From JAYXXU01 sp049301135 (GTDB lineage Bacteria; Pseudomonadota; Gammaproteobacteria; Pseudomonadales; Moraxellaceae): DNA of 15,487 nt. The position numbers were made by a program, and so were the translations under genes. Where the stretch lies: positions 1-15,487 of the forward strand of contig JBAQKP010000250.1 in the NCBI GenBank assembly GCA_049301135.1, read 5' to 3'. Under the pieces are notes generated by a model. The model was not told the origin of the DNA. It saw only the letters and a program-made list of their open reading frames with translations, and did no database searches. Shown here piece by piece: positions 1 to 5,962 of the stretch (within the stretch, counting starts at the first letter, position 1; the number at the start of each line of letters is the position of its first letter).

Positions 1-173
1 ATAACGCCATTCTTGCAGAGCAAAAACTGCCAATAGAAAAAAGAGCAGAGATGCTCAAAGAGGTAGCCCGAAAATTTAGGGTATCTATGGAAGGCTCACC
101 TGCCATGCAACGCCTTAACGAGCAGACCTCATCTAACAATCTACTGGGTCAAGATAAGCCCGATCAGGAGTAA
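1..173 (+). CDS. C-terminal fragment of unidentified protein (5' end outside window)
   Basis: An open frame enters from the left edge (first full codon at base 3) and ends at a TAA at 171-173, giving 56 residues. The visible part is charged and helix-prone, with a stretch reading LPIEKRAEMLKEVARKF, and ends in a polar Asn/Gln/Asp-rich tail. I recognise no family. The next genes on this strand are phage-type, so a phage or element protein is plausible, but that is position-based inference. No internal start with a good ribosome site is visible, so it is treated as the tail of a longer gene. Confidence 0.6.
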   Translation, partial: NAILAEQKLPIEKRAEMLKEVARKFRVSMEGSPAMQRLNEQTSSNNLLGQDKPDQE

Positions 174-183
174 CTCAGACCAG

Positions 184-203
184 CCGCCCCATGTGAGCGG
201 TTT
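184..203 (+). terminator. Possible weak terminator after the left-edge gene
   Basis: CCGC (184-187) can pair with GCGG (197-200), followed by TTTA. The stem is only 4 bp and the T-run is short. The sequence resembles the strong terminators at 12094 and 12714 (CCGCCCA...GCGGT), so it may be a decayed relative of them. A GCAGGCCAAGC motif follows at 206-216, as one also lies just before the 12094 terminator. Confidence 0.3.
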
Positions 204-315
204 ATGCAGGCCAAGCAATGCGTTTTTTAACCCTTTTAACCTGAAAATTCACTTTTTAAGCCGCTCAAATTTAGCTGCTAATACTCTGTTTTTGTGTGGT
301 TTGTTTCGGCCATTT

Positions 316-358
316 GGGGTTAAAAACTGGTCTATTTTTAGCGCGGTTTTTTAACCCC
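316..358. repeat. A/T-stem hairpin, copy R1
   Basis: GGGGTTAAAAA (316-326) is perfectly complementary to the last 11 bases of 347-358 (TTTTTAACCCC), with a 20-base loop containing CTGGTCTA. It is one of three related hairpins in this region; see 724-753 and 1046-1075. Confidence 0.6.
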
Positions 359-394
359 TTTTTTAACCTCCATACCGCATTTTTAACCCTATAT

Positions 395-559
395 CGCTGT
401 TTAGTGATGGTTACACTGGTTACAACGGTTACACGCATGATTCTACTGATAAAAACCTTGTAACCAACCCAAAAACCGACTTGGTTACAGTGGTTACAAG
501 CGTGGTTACAGACACGGCAAACCGGCAGGCCAAGCCCACCCTCAATTTGAGGGGTTAAA
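395..559 (+). pseudogene. Remnant or duplicate of the DUF927 helicase gene 3' end with GGTTAC repeats
   Basis: Bases 395-518 align without gaps to 11298-11421 inside the helicase gene, with 9 mismatches counted by eye (about 93% identity). The same reading frame is open here, encoding LFSDGYTGYNGYT and continuing to a TAA at 557-559, but nothing upstream resembles the rest of the helicase. Seven hexamers (GGTTAC at 409, 418, 427, 483, 492, 504; GTAACC at 460) keep exactly the positions and spacing of the other copy, and none of the 9 differences falls in a hexamer. It could be the relic of a second related element or a functional duplicate of an origin-like site. Confidence 0.75.
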
Positions 560-723
560 ATTTGAGCATCAATCCAATTTTGGATGAACCGTATCAATCA
601 GCGATTTAGGCAGCCCACGGTTTTCCGAATTTTTAGGAGTTTTAGCCCCGAAAAAACCATTTTTTTAGGGTTGAAAGTTTTGGCATAGTTATCTGTTTTA
701 CAGAGTTTTTTATCTGGTTTTAG

Positions 724-765
724 GGTGCTAAAAATTGGCTGTTTTTTCGCACCATTTTTCGGTGC
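724..765. repeat. A/T-stem hairpin, copy R2, with competing second hairpin
   Basis: GGTGC (724-728) pairs with GCACC (749-753), extended inward by A5/T5 around the loop TTGGCTG. The same GCACC can instead pair with GGTGC at 761-765 around an ATTTTTC loop, so two mutually exclusive hairpins are possible. The loop closely matches TTAGCTG in copy R3. Confidence 0.55.
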
Positions 766-812
766 ATTTTTCACTACTTTTTTAGGTCAAAAGGCTGTTT
801 TTGCAGAGATCG

Positions 813-844
813 AATTAAATACGCTGAGTTTTCAGCACATCTAT
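813..844. repeat. 32-bp hairpin element, copy a
   Basis: A 10-base left flank (AATTAAATAC), a GCTGA/TCAGC stem around GTTT, and an 8-base right flank (ACATCTAT). It has the same length and layout as 4446-4477 and 12784-12815, with conserved flanks but different paired bases in the stem. Confidence 0.6.
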
Positions 845-874
845 TTTGACGCAATCAATGCGCGTTACATGCGT

Positions 875-918
875 TATTGACCATCTTAAATGTGGTCAGT
901 CCAAAACTGGACACACCC
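875..918. repeat. 44-bp direct repeat, left copy
   Basis: This copy is identical over 44 bases to 5568-5611. It contains two small perfect hairpins: TGACCA/TGGTCA around TCTTAAATG, then GTCCA/TGGAC around AAAC. The two copies enclose about 4.65 kb including the lysozyme-domain gene. It could be a recombination site or the residue of an insertion-sequence end; no transposase or integrase gene is present in the window. Confidence 0.85.
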
Positions 919-1045
919 ACCACCGGCGCAAAGCCCAATTTTTCACACCTTTCACCTAAAAAAAGTCGCTTTTTACACAGATCAATTTAAGCGGCCAATA
1001 CTATGTTTTTAAATGGTTTCATAGCGATTGTTTGCTGTGAAAAAT

Positions 1046-1075
1046 GGTATGAAAAATTAGCTGTTTTTTTACACC
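1046..1075. repeat. A/T-stem hairpin, copy R3
   Basis: GGTATGAAAAA pairs with the 3' arm ending TTTTTTTACACC, with one mismatch and one G-T pair, around the loop TTAGCTG. It is the third relative of 316-358 and 724-753. Confidence 0.5.
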
Positions 1076-1249
1076 AATTTTTACGATTTTTTTTACTGCT
1101 TTTGCGGATTTTGCCGACCGCGATTAAATCAAAGCTACTCACCATAAGCCCGATTGCATGGCACAACTGAGCAGGCATCGGTACGCACAAAAACAAACTA
1201 TGTTCGTTTGATCAGAATAGCTGTACACACGATACGGAGATTTTGAGTC

Positions 1250-1468
1250 ATGAGCAGTAAAGATTGGTGGACAAACGAGCGTCGGCAGGCACAGCGTGAG
1301 CGAATTAACAAGATAAAACCGTGGCTGAAGTCAACAGGCGCAATCACGGCGGAGGGTAAGGCAGTGATCAGCATGAATGCCTTCAAAGGTAAAAGCCGTA
1401 ACGAAACGCTCAAGGCGTTAGGAGAGGATAAACAGCCCATTCAAAATAGCCACAGAGGTGAGTCGTGA
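1250..1468 (+). CDS. Small phage-associated protein (PWLKSTG...GKA family)
   Basis: The 72-aa product is basic. Residues 6-15 are WWTNERRQAQ, and the core at about 24-47 includes PWLKSTGAITAEGKA followed by NAFKGKSR. I recognise this motif from small proteins encoded in prophages and islands, where its molecular role is unknown. The start is supported by GGAG eight bases upstream of the ATG. Its stop overlaps the next gene's GTG start as GTGA, so the two are translationally coupled. The positive charge and paired helix-like segments would suit nucleic-acid or partner binding, but this is not demonstrated. Confidence 0.8.
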   Translation: MSSKDWWTNERRQAQRERINKIKPWLKSTGAITAEGKAVISMNAFKGKSRNETLKALGEDKQPIQNSHRGES

Positions 1469-3621
1469 ATCCAGCGCAGCCAATAACACAGCAACGACAA
1501 CATGGCTTACAAGCTGACAGCCTAGGCTTCTTGGTCGGGCAACGTCGCCTTGAACGCACGGCCAGCAATATCCACCAAGACACGCAGGAAATGGTGCGCT
1601 TGCTGAAGGGCATGATGCTAGACCGCGTATTGAATCCGCCGGATAACCAAGTGCAAGGCTTGGCGGCGGCGATTGCCATGGCACAGCGACGACCAACCAT
1701 CGAGATCGTCAACGCCATACGCGAATTAACGACAACCGATTCAATCCCACCGATTGCCAATCGGCCAACCCGTGATATTGGAGGTTCAAACAGCCCAAGT
1801 GCTGACCTTTCACCGATACCACCACTGTTTACTCGACCAACACTGGATGTCCGTAGCCATAACGATTTACCGCGTCGTGATGTCCAGCCAATTACTGAGG
1901 CCAGTACAGCTACGCCAAATGTACCGGATTCAACCGGTAGAACTTCGGATGACGCGGCTGGGAATCCACCACTTAGCACCAGAACGGACGATGTGCGTGA
2001 TGCTAGAGGGCGGTTTGTTCCACGCAATCGGGCAAGTGGAGGGGATAGCGCGGGTGGCGGTGACTCTAAGCCGTGGTTCGATAAGGTTAAGACAGCGGTA
2101 TCCAGTGGCGTATCCACGGGTATGGCGGATACACAGGGCGTAGACCCCACGGTTGATGCAATCAATGAGCTGGGCGGGTTGTTGTCACCAGTGCGCAAGG
2201 CGGCTGGATTCGCATTCAAGCCTATTTCCATGCTGATGAAGCGTAACAAACGCAATGAACCACTACCTGCTGAACAAGATCGGCATAACCGCGAGGAACG
2301 TAAGTTTTGGGGGCGATTGGTTGATGCTGTACGAGCTCAGGGCAATGGCCGGAAGATGGGCGTAGTTGGTACGGCTGTTGCCACTGCTGCCACTCTAGGC
2401 GTGGCAGCGGGAAATGCAATTAGTGACGCTATAGGGGATACAGCGAACGGCGTAATTGGCGATGTTGTAGCCAGAGGGATGGCTTTGTTGGGTAGCGATA
2501 CTGCTAAACAGGCTGTGGCTGATATGGAGGCTGCTGATGATGCTGAAAGATACGCTAATCGTGAGCGTAATGGTAATTTTGGCAGTACCGATAGAATTTA
2601 TGAGTTCGGGCGAAGTATTGGGGCTGGTTCGCTATTGCGCGATTGGGGAAATGAGCAACAAGCGGCAGGTGGTCAAGCTGCTGTAGGCGGCAACAGTCGC
2701 TTAGGGGCGTTTGCGGGAGTCGCTGATGCTGTCGGGTTTGGCGAGGGTGACTACAGCTCAGTAAATCGCGGTGCAGACCCAAGAACAGGCAAAAGCTACG
2801 GCTCAACAAAGGCCAATCTTAGCGAGATGACCATCAACCAAGTTTTAGCGCGCAACAAAAAACCGTTTGGCGATCCAGACCGAATGAATGCGGTCGGCAG
2901 GTATCAGATTATTGCATCAACCATGAAAGGCTTGGTGTCAAAAATGGGACTTACAGGCGAGGAAAAACTCACGCCTGAAATGCAAGACCGGCTATTTATG
3001 GCACTGATGCCCAAGGCCACAACGGATTATGTGTCTGGTCGTTCCACGGATAGAAACGCTGCAATAACTGGACTTGCGAAAGAATACGCTTCTATTGGTG
3101 TACCTGTTGATATGAAGGGGCATGTTCAAAATGTCCGTGCTGGACAGAGTTTTTATCAGGGGTATGGCGGCAATAAAGCCAATCCTCAGTCTTTATCCAA
3201 AGTTGCAGCCGCGCTCGATGGGGCAAGAGCGCAAACAGTTGGCAAGCCTACGCAACCCGCCACACCAGCCAAGTTACCCGACACATCGCAGGGATTGGCT
3301 GAATATGCTGAGATACAACCAGCCCCCGCTGTCACCTCGCCAGTGCCCGCGCCTGTTGCACCGAATACCAACATGCAAAGCATGATCAGGCCAGCGGCGC
3401 AGGTGATGTCTTTGCCAATCAGTGCATCGAGTATTCGCCAAGCACCAAACCTGCCAGTGCCGCAGCCTATGCCCAAAGTGAGGGAGCAGATCAGTAGTCC
3501 AGCCCCGCAAGTGGTGACAATCGCACAGTCTGCCGACAATATCAGTCAAAACGTAGGTGATCGGGCAATAGCTCACGCTGTCACAGGTGGGCTGGGGATG
3601 CGGGGATGGGAGCAGGGATAG
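1465..3621 (+). CDS. 718-aa protein with lysozyme/transglycosylase-like domain, probably virion-associated
   Basis: The GTG start overlaps the upstream stop (GTGA), with AGAGG before it. Residues 1-90 are helical and polar, and about 90-230 are low-complexity Ser/Thr/Pro/Asp-rich with an ARGRFVP segment near 180. Residues about 295-340 are Gly/Ala-rich and hydrophobic (possibly membrane-active). About 415-560 resembles a lysozyme or lytic transglycosylase fold: a candidate catalytic Glu near 427 (GFGEGDY), then AVGRYQII near 477-484, a hallmark of phage muramidase-like domains. Residues about 590-700 are Pro/Ala/Gln-rich. The architecture fits a tail tape-measure or DNA-injection protein that opens peptidoglycan. 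No other tail genes are visible, so it may serve as a stand-alone lysis or entry factor. Catalytic activity is inferred. Confidence 0.8.
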   Translation: MNPAQPITQQRQHGLQADSLGFLVGQRRLERTASNIHQDTQEMVRLLKGMMLDRVLNPPDNQVQGLAAAIAMAQRRPTIEIVNAIRELTTTDSIPPIANRPTRDIGGSNSPSADLSPIPPLFTRPTLDVRSHNDLPRRDVQPITEASTATPNVPDSTGRTSDDAAGNPPLSTRTDDVRDARGRFVPRNRASGGDSAGGGDSKPWFDKVKTAVSSGVSTGMADTQGVDPTVDAINELGGLLSPVRKAAGFAFKPISMLMKRNKRNEPLPAEQDRHNREERKFWGRLVDAVRAQGNGRKMGVVGTAVATAATLGVAAGNAISDAIGDTANGVIGDVVARGMALLGSDTAKQAVADMEAADDAERYANRERNGNFGSTDRIYEFGRSIGAGSLLRDWGNEQQAAGGQAAVGGNSRLGAFAGVADAVGFGEGDYSSVNRGADPRTGKSYGSTKANLSEMTINQVLARNKKPFGDPDRMNAVGRYQIIASTMKGLVSKMGLTGEEKLTPEMQDRLFMALMPKATTDYVSGRSTDRNAAITGLAKEYASIGVPVDMKGHVQNVRAGQSFYQGYGGNKANPQSLSKVAAALDGARAQTVGKPTQPATPAKLPDTSQGLAEYAEIQPAPAVTSPVPAPVAPNTNMQSMIRPAAQVMSLPISASSIRQAPNLPVPQPMPKVREQISSPAPQVVTIAQSADNISQNVGDRAIAHAVTGGLGMRGWEQG

Positions 3622-3726
3622 TATTTGGAGACCGGCAAGTTCACGGAAGTTATGCCAGTAAAAGCACAGAGCTAACCCTTGACGGTCTGCTATTGATATT
3701 AGAGTGAATCACTGGAGCTGTCATGC

Positions 3727-3939
3727 CTACCGCAGCGGAAGGTGGGTGATCTTCCCATTGACCAGCCGAATTTTTGAAACAAGTACCCCTTTTTTGTAGT
3801 GCAGACGGGTTTTACTACCATCGGCATTTACTTCCCATACAGAATGCGCGGCTGGCGGCTTGTTTCTGTAAAGAATCTCCATTGCTTCACGAAAAGACTC
3901 AATGAGTTGCTCCCCAAATGTTTTGGCTTTTTTTGGCAT
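3727..3939 (-). CDS. Small unknown protein, 70 aa
   Basis: The product begins MPKKAKTFGEQLIESFREAMEI, an amphipathic helix, followed by a strand-rich half with VWEVNADGSKTRLHYKKG and KIRLVNGKITHLPL. The first part recalls the N-termini of HigA-like antitoxins and small regulators (FGEQL.ES..EA), but no helix-turn-helix follows, so function is unassigned. Upstream of the ATG is AGGTAAG, a modest ribosome site at acceptable distance. It converges on the lysozyme-domain gene, with 105 bases between their stops. No partner toxin is adjacent. The composition looks like a real protein, which is the main reason for including it. Confidence 0.6.
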   Translation of the reverse strand: MPKKAKTFGEQLIESFREAMEILYRNKPPAAHSVWEVNADGSKTRLHYKKGVLVSKIRLVNGKITHLPLR

Positions 3940-4137
3940 CAGACTTACCTGCGCTTCACTGGATCAGAAAAATAAATAGCCCTACTTTTCGACCCCGCGA
4001 TAAGTAATGAACTTCGAGGTTTCAAAGTAAGGCTGTAGAGCCCGCTCACTCATGCCTCGTGGACTGAAGGTGTAAACACCCAAGCGAGAAGTCAGAGCAA
4101 AACATGATCTTACTGGATTAAGCCAGATAGCAAGAGT

Positions 4138-4213
4138 GCTGTCAAATTGATCAGTTTTTTCATGGGACGGTATGATATGAGTCGATATGGTATGAGTGCT
4201 ATGCAGGCCAATC
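4138..4213. repeat. Duplicated intergenic block, left copy
   Basis: The first 52 bases (4138-4189) align without gaps to 5059-5110. The last 21 (4169-4189 and 5090-5110) are identical and begin GGTATGATATGAG. A short unequal spacer then leads to TATGCAGGCCAA in both. On the plus strand both copies would encode an AVK...YDMSRY peptide, and on the minus strand ISTHIIP, so decayed coding sequence is possible. Confidence 0.7.
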
Positions 4214-4262
4214 GTCACGCTTCGTCACGTTTCCATCACGCAGCGTCACGCTGACCGTCACG
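4213..4262. repeat. Helically phased CGTCACG array
   Basis: CGTCACG occurs at 4213, 4223, 4244 and 4256, with CATCACG at 4234. The start-to-start distances are 10, 11, 10 and 12 bases, close to one helical turn, so all copies face the same side of the DNA. An isolated sixth copy lies at 4998-5004. This is typical of cooperative protein-binding arrays such as replication iterons or operators. The binding protein is unknown. Confidence 0.65.
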
Positions 4263-4445
4263 TTACTGGTTGAATGTAGCGCATGGCCAGCCTGTCAGAC
4301 GGACTTCAATCCAGTCAGCCGATTCGAAATTGATAAATGATGTTTGATTTTGTGACCATCTCAAAGATGATTACAAAAATTGGTGATTGAGCTCCTGAAT
4401 TTCAGGGGTTCACCATTGGCGCATACCCGCCACCATATTCACCAT

Positions 4446-4477
4446 AATTAGATGCGCGAAAAATTTCGCATATCTGT
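4446..4477. repeat. 32-bp hairpin element, copy c
   Basis: AATTAGATGC, a GCGAA/TTCGC stem around AAAT, then ATATCTGT. The left flank is identical to the copy at 12784-12815 and the right flank differs by one base, while the stem bases are different but still paired. Confidence 0.6.
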
Positions 4478-4515
4478 AGGTTTCCTCAATTTGAGGAGGT
4501 CAAATGGCCAGCCCG

Positions 4516-4830
4516 TCAGCTTTGTTCACCGGGGGTAGAGAGGGCAATAGATGATTCTTGCGCCAGTAACTCACGCCTTTTACGTCGATTTTCCAGCATT
4601 CTAAAAGCAACTGTCTTAGAAACATCATCTGGGACACTGCTGCCATCAAAACCACTGGAGTCAACTGACAAAATAGCTTTTTGCGCCAACGTCTCACGCC
4701 TTTTACGTCGATTTTCTATCATCTCAAGAGCTTCCTGAACCGAAATATCTTCAGGCTGACTGCTGCCATCGAAACCACTTGAGTCAACGAGCAGTATCGC
4801 TGGAATGTCGTTGCTGTTTGTATTTGTCAT
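4516..4830 (-). CDS. Protein made of two tandem 41-aa repeats (VDSSGFDGSS / ENRRKRR)
   Basis: Starting at the ATG at 4828-4830, with AAGGAG five bases upstream, the product is 104 aa; a GTG six bases earlier abuts the ribosome site and was not used. After an 8-residue leader come two copies of one unit: VDSSGFDGSS, then an acidic P-[ED]-D-[IV]-S segment, then a helix ending ENRRKRRE[TL]LAQ. The copies differ mainly in the middle. I recognise no family. Exact conservation of SSGFDGSS and NRRKRRE suggests a binding module or a precursor-like repeat. No modifying enzyme or transporter gene lies nearby. It is isolated from other genes and faces opposite to the main operon. Confidence 0.7.
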   Translation of the reverse strand: MTNTNSNDIPAILLVDSSGFDGSSQPEDISVQEALEMIENRRKRRETLAQKAILSVDSSGFDGSSVPDDVSKTVAFRMLENRRKRRELLAQESSIALSTPGEQS

Positions 4831-5058
4831 GATCACTCCTTACTGTACGGTCTGGTTTGAAAAAACGAAGTTATGTTTTAGGCGATAGATTTGCGGCGAC
4901 TACGTTCGGCCAAAGCCTCAGTTTTCGGCTTCAGGATAAAGAATTAAATTTTGGAGCCCGCCTGTCCATCGCTCGTCGGCCGAAGACATAAAACAAACGT
5001 CACGACAAAAGCTCAGAGTAGAGCGGACTCCTATTTGATTAGGCCAGACAGTAAACAG

Positions 5059-5130
5059 GCTGTCAAATGGATTGGGTTTATCACGCGGTGGTATGATATG
5101 AGTCGATATGAGCCTGTATGCAGGCCAAGC
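5059..5130. repeat. Duplicated intergenic block, right copy
   Basis: This is the partner of 4138-4213, including the identical 21 bases at 5090-5110. It ends in GCAGGCCAAGC (5120-5130). The CGTCACG array that follows the left copy is absent here. Confidence 0.7.
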
Positions 5131-5414
5131 GAGTGCAATCTTTCGCTGGTCGTTTGAATCTAGTGCCCCAGTTGATGAGTTCAAAACTGCTGCCGCATCT
5201 CAAAAAGAGGCCGAGCTACACAGCCCACCAAAAGGAGCTAATTGCGAATCTATGCTCAAGCTGTGTAAAAATCAATCGATAATTATTAGGCTCATGCCAT
5301 TAAGCCAATACAATTTTTTGCGAGTGGCTTAAAGATACTTGCAAAATACGGCACTCAAAGACCTTTAGGCTTTCCTCAGTTTGAGTGAACCTAAATTGGT
5401 GATATGATGAATCT

Positions 5415-5470
5415 GTTTGGGCATCCCACTGAATAGTTATCAGTGCTTAAATGCCCAAGCATTTTTATTT
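5415..5470 (+). terminator. Long composite hairpin followed by a T-rich tail
   Basis: An outer stem pairs 5415-5424 with 5451-5460 (GTTTGGGCAT with ATGCCCAAGC, one G-T pair). An inner stem CACTGA/TCAGTG (5427-5432 and 5440-5445) closes a 7-base loop. The tail ATTTTTATTT makes a terminator possible, but no gene precedes it on this strand, so it could instead be the core of a small structured RNA. Confidence 0.5.
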
Positions 5471-5567
5471 GAGATCAAACATCCGATCAAAACTTGTCGA
5501 AAAATAGAATTTTTAAGTATCAGTAGATTGTGCGAATTTACGCACCCACCCCTAAGAACCCGCTCCG

Positions 5568-5611
5568 TATTGACCATCTTAAATGTGGTCAGTCCAAAAC
5601 TGGACACACCC
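5568..5611. repeat. 44-bp direct repeat, right copy
   Basis: Identical to 875-918 and in the same orientation. It lies directly before the structured region upstream of the main operon. Confidence 0.85.
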
Positions 5612-5687
5612 GCAATCGTATGACGTATTGCACCTGCAAGACATAAAAACGCCCTGCTGGGAACCGTGCCGTCCGATTAAAAACAAG

Positions 5688-5767
5688 GGACAGCTCAACC
5701 AACCACAGGGCGGAAAAACGCTAATAAGCAGGCTCAAGCTGTCCAAGAACAGCAGGGATACCCTGCT
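5688..5767. ncRNA. Candidate structured RNA or DNA segment with three hairpins
   Basis: GGACAGCT (5688-5695) is perfectly complementary to AGCTGTCC (5737-5744) and encloses a GCG-GAAAAA-CGC hairpin (5710-5721). Seven bases further is a tight AGCAGGG-ATA-CCCTGCT hairpin (5751-5767). No T-run follows, so this is not a simple terminator. It lies between the 44-bp repeat and the operon promoter. An untranslated regulatory RNA, or a single-strand origin or recombination structure, are the options I would consider. Confidence 0.4.
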
Positions 5768-5840
5768 AGCCATAGCTTCTTCCATTTGGGATTAAAGCAT
5801 TCGTATGTTTTTTCGTCAATGCCGTGGTTTTGATTCGATG

Positions 5841-5869
5841 TTGCGCCATGTGGGGCAGCATCCTAGAAT
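5841..5869 (+). promoter_or_regulatory. Probable sigma-70-type promoter of the main operon
   Basis: TTGCGC (5841-5846) and TAGAAT (5864-5869, five of six matches to the -10 consensus) are separated by 17 bases. Transcription would begin near 5876, exactly where the leader stem starts. The -35 box is weak, which suggests activation by a regulator. Confidence 0.45.
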
Positions 5870-5870
5870 G

Positions 5871-5938
5871 AAATAGCTAGGCATAGGGCGGCCACCCGAT
5901 AAGCAAGTAACCCTAACTTGTTTGCCTAGCGACTATTT
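5871..5938 (+). promoter_or_regulatory. Structured 5' leader of the main operon
   Basis: AAATAGCTAGGCA (5871-5883) pairs with TGCCTAG (5923-5929) and, after a CGA bulge, CTATTT (5933-5938). Inside lie a GGG-CGGCCA-CCC hairpin (5886-5897) and a CAAGT/ACTTG hairpin (5904-5919), giving a three-way-junction shape. If transcription begins earlier than 5862, CCTAG (5862-5866) could compete for CTAGG (5877-5881). The leader ends about 25 bases before the first start codon. A control RNA upstream of a replication operon is known in satellite phage P4; equivalence here is speculative. Confidence 0.5.
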
Positions 5939-5962
5939 TTAGGGACGCTGGAGGGTAAGCGT

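Larger units (their letters stand above)
174..1249. other. Gene-poor, AT-rich repeat region
   Basis: I see no credible gene in these 1.08 kb; the open frames are short, lack ribosome sites and read through poly-T tracts. The region holds five TTTTAACC-type repeats (223-241, 347-358, 359-369, 380-390), three related A/T-stem hairpins (316-358, 724-753, 1046-1075), a 32-bp hairpin at 813-844, one copy of a 44-bp direct repeat (875-918) and a second copy of the helicase-gene 3' end (395-518). Blocks around 262-290 and 982-1010 also resemble each other (AATACTCTGTTTTT versus AATACTATGTTTTT). This suggests repeated duplication of one ancestral unit. Confidence 0.6.
3940..4515. other. Gene-free stretch with repeats
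   Basis: A minus-strand frame (3982-4218) is open, but it lacks a convincing ribosome site and overlaps the repeats, so I do not call a gene. Contents in order: block 4138-4213, duplicated at 5059-5130; five CGTCACG-type repeats at 4213-4262; a CCTGAATTTCAGG palindrome (4394-4406) inside a GGTGA/TCACC stem (4382-4414); the 32-bp hairpin element at 4446-4477; and a CCTCAATTTGAGG palindrome at 4484-4496. Confidence 0.55.
4837..5962. other. 1.1-kb stretch without a confident gene, rich in structure
   Basis: Open frames of 68-88 codons exist on both strands (for example 4918-5184 minus and 5583-5795 plus), but none has both a good ribosome site and a protein-like context. The stretch holds the second copy of the duplicated block (5059-5130), a partial CCTCAGTTTGAG palindrome (5374-5385), a long two-part hairpin (5415-5460), the right 44-bp repeat (5568-5611), a structured segment (5688-5767) and the promoter and leader of the main operon. 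Confidence 0.55.

Noticed and set aside
409..509. CRISPR array
   Set aside because: Repeats are 6 bp with 9-33 base spacing, lack unique spacers of constant length, and match a coding sequence elsewhere in the window; no cas genes are present.
1410..2255. 281-codon open frame antisense to the 718-aa gene
   Set aside because: It overlaps the lysozyme-domain gene completely, has no ribosome site and gives a Ser/Arg/Cys-rich composition typical of reading coding DNA backwards.
3982..4218. Minus-strand 78-codon frame resembling part of 4918-5184
   Set aside because: The similarity is limited to the duplicated DNA block, neither frame has a ribosome site, and the first overlaps the CGTCACG array. 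Reported as repeats instead.
4463..4881. Xer/dif-like half-sites (ATTTCGCATAT at 4463-4473; TTATGTTTTAG at 4871-4881)
   Set aside because: Only single half-sites are present, not two 11-bp arms with a 6-bp centre, so these are not dif or pdif sites.
5583..5795. Plus-strand 70-codon frame ending LAIASSIWD
   Set aside because: It starts inside the 44-bp repeat and runs through strong hairpins, with no ribosome site.
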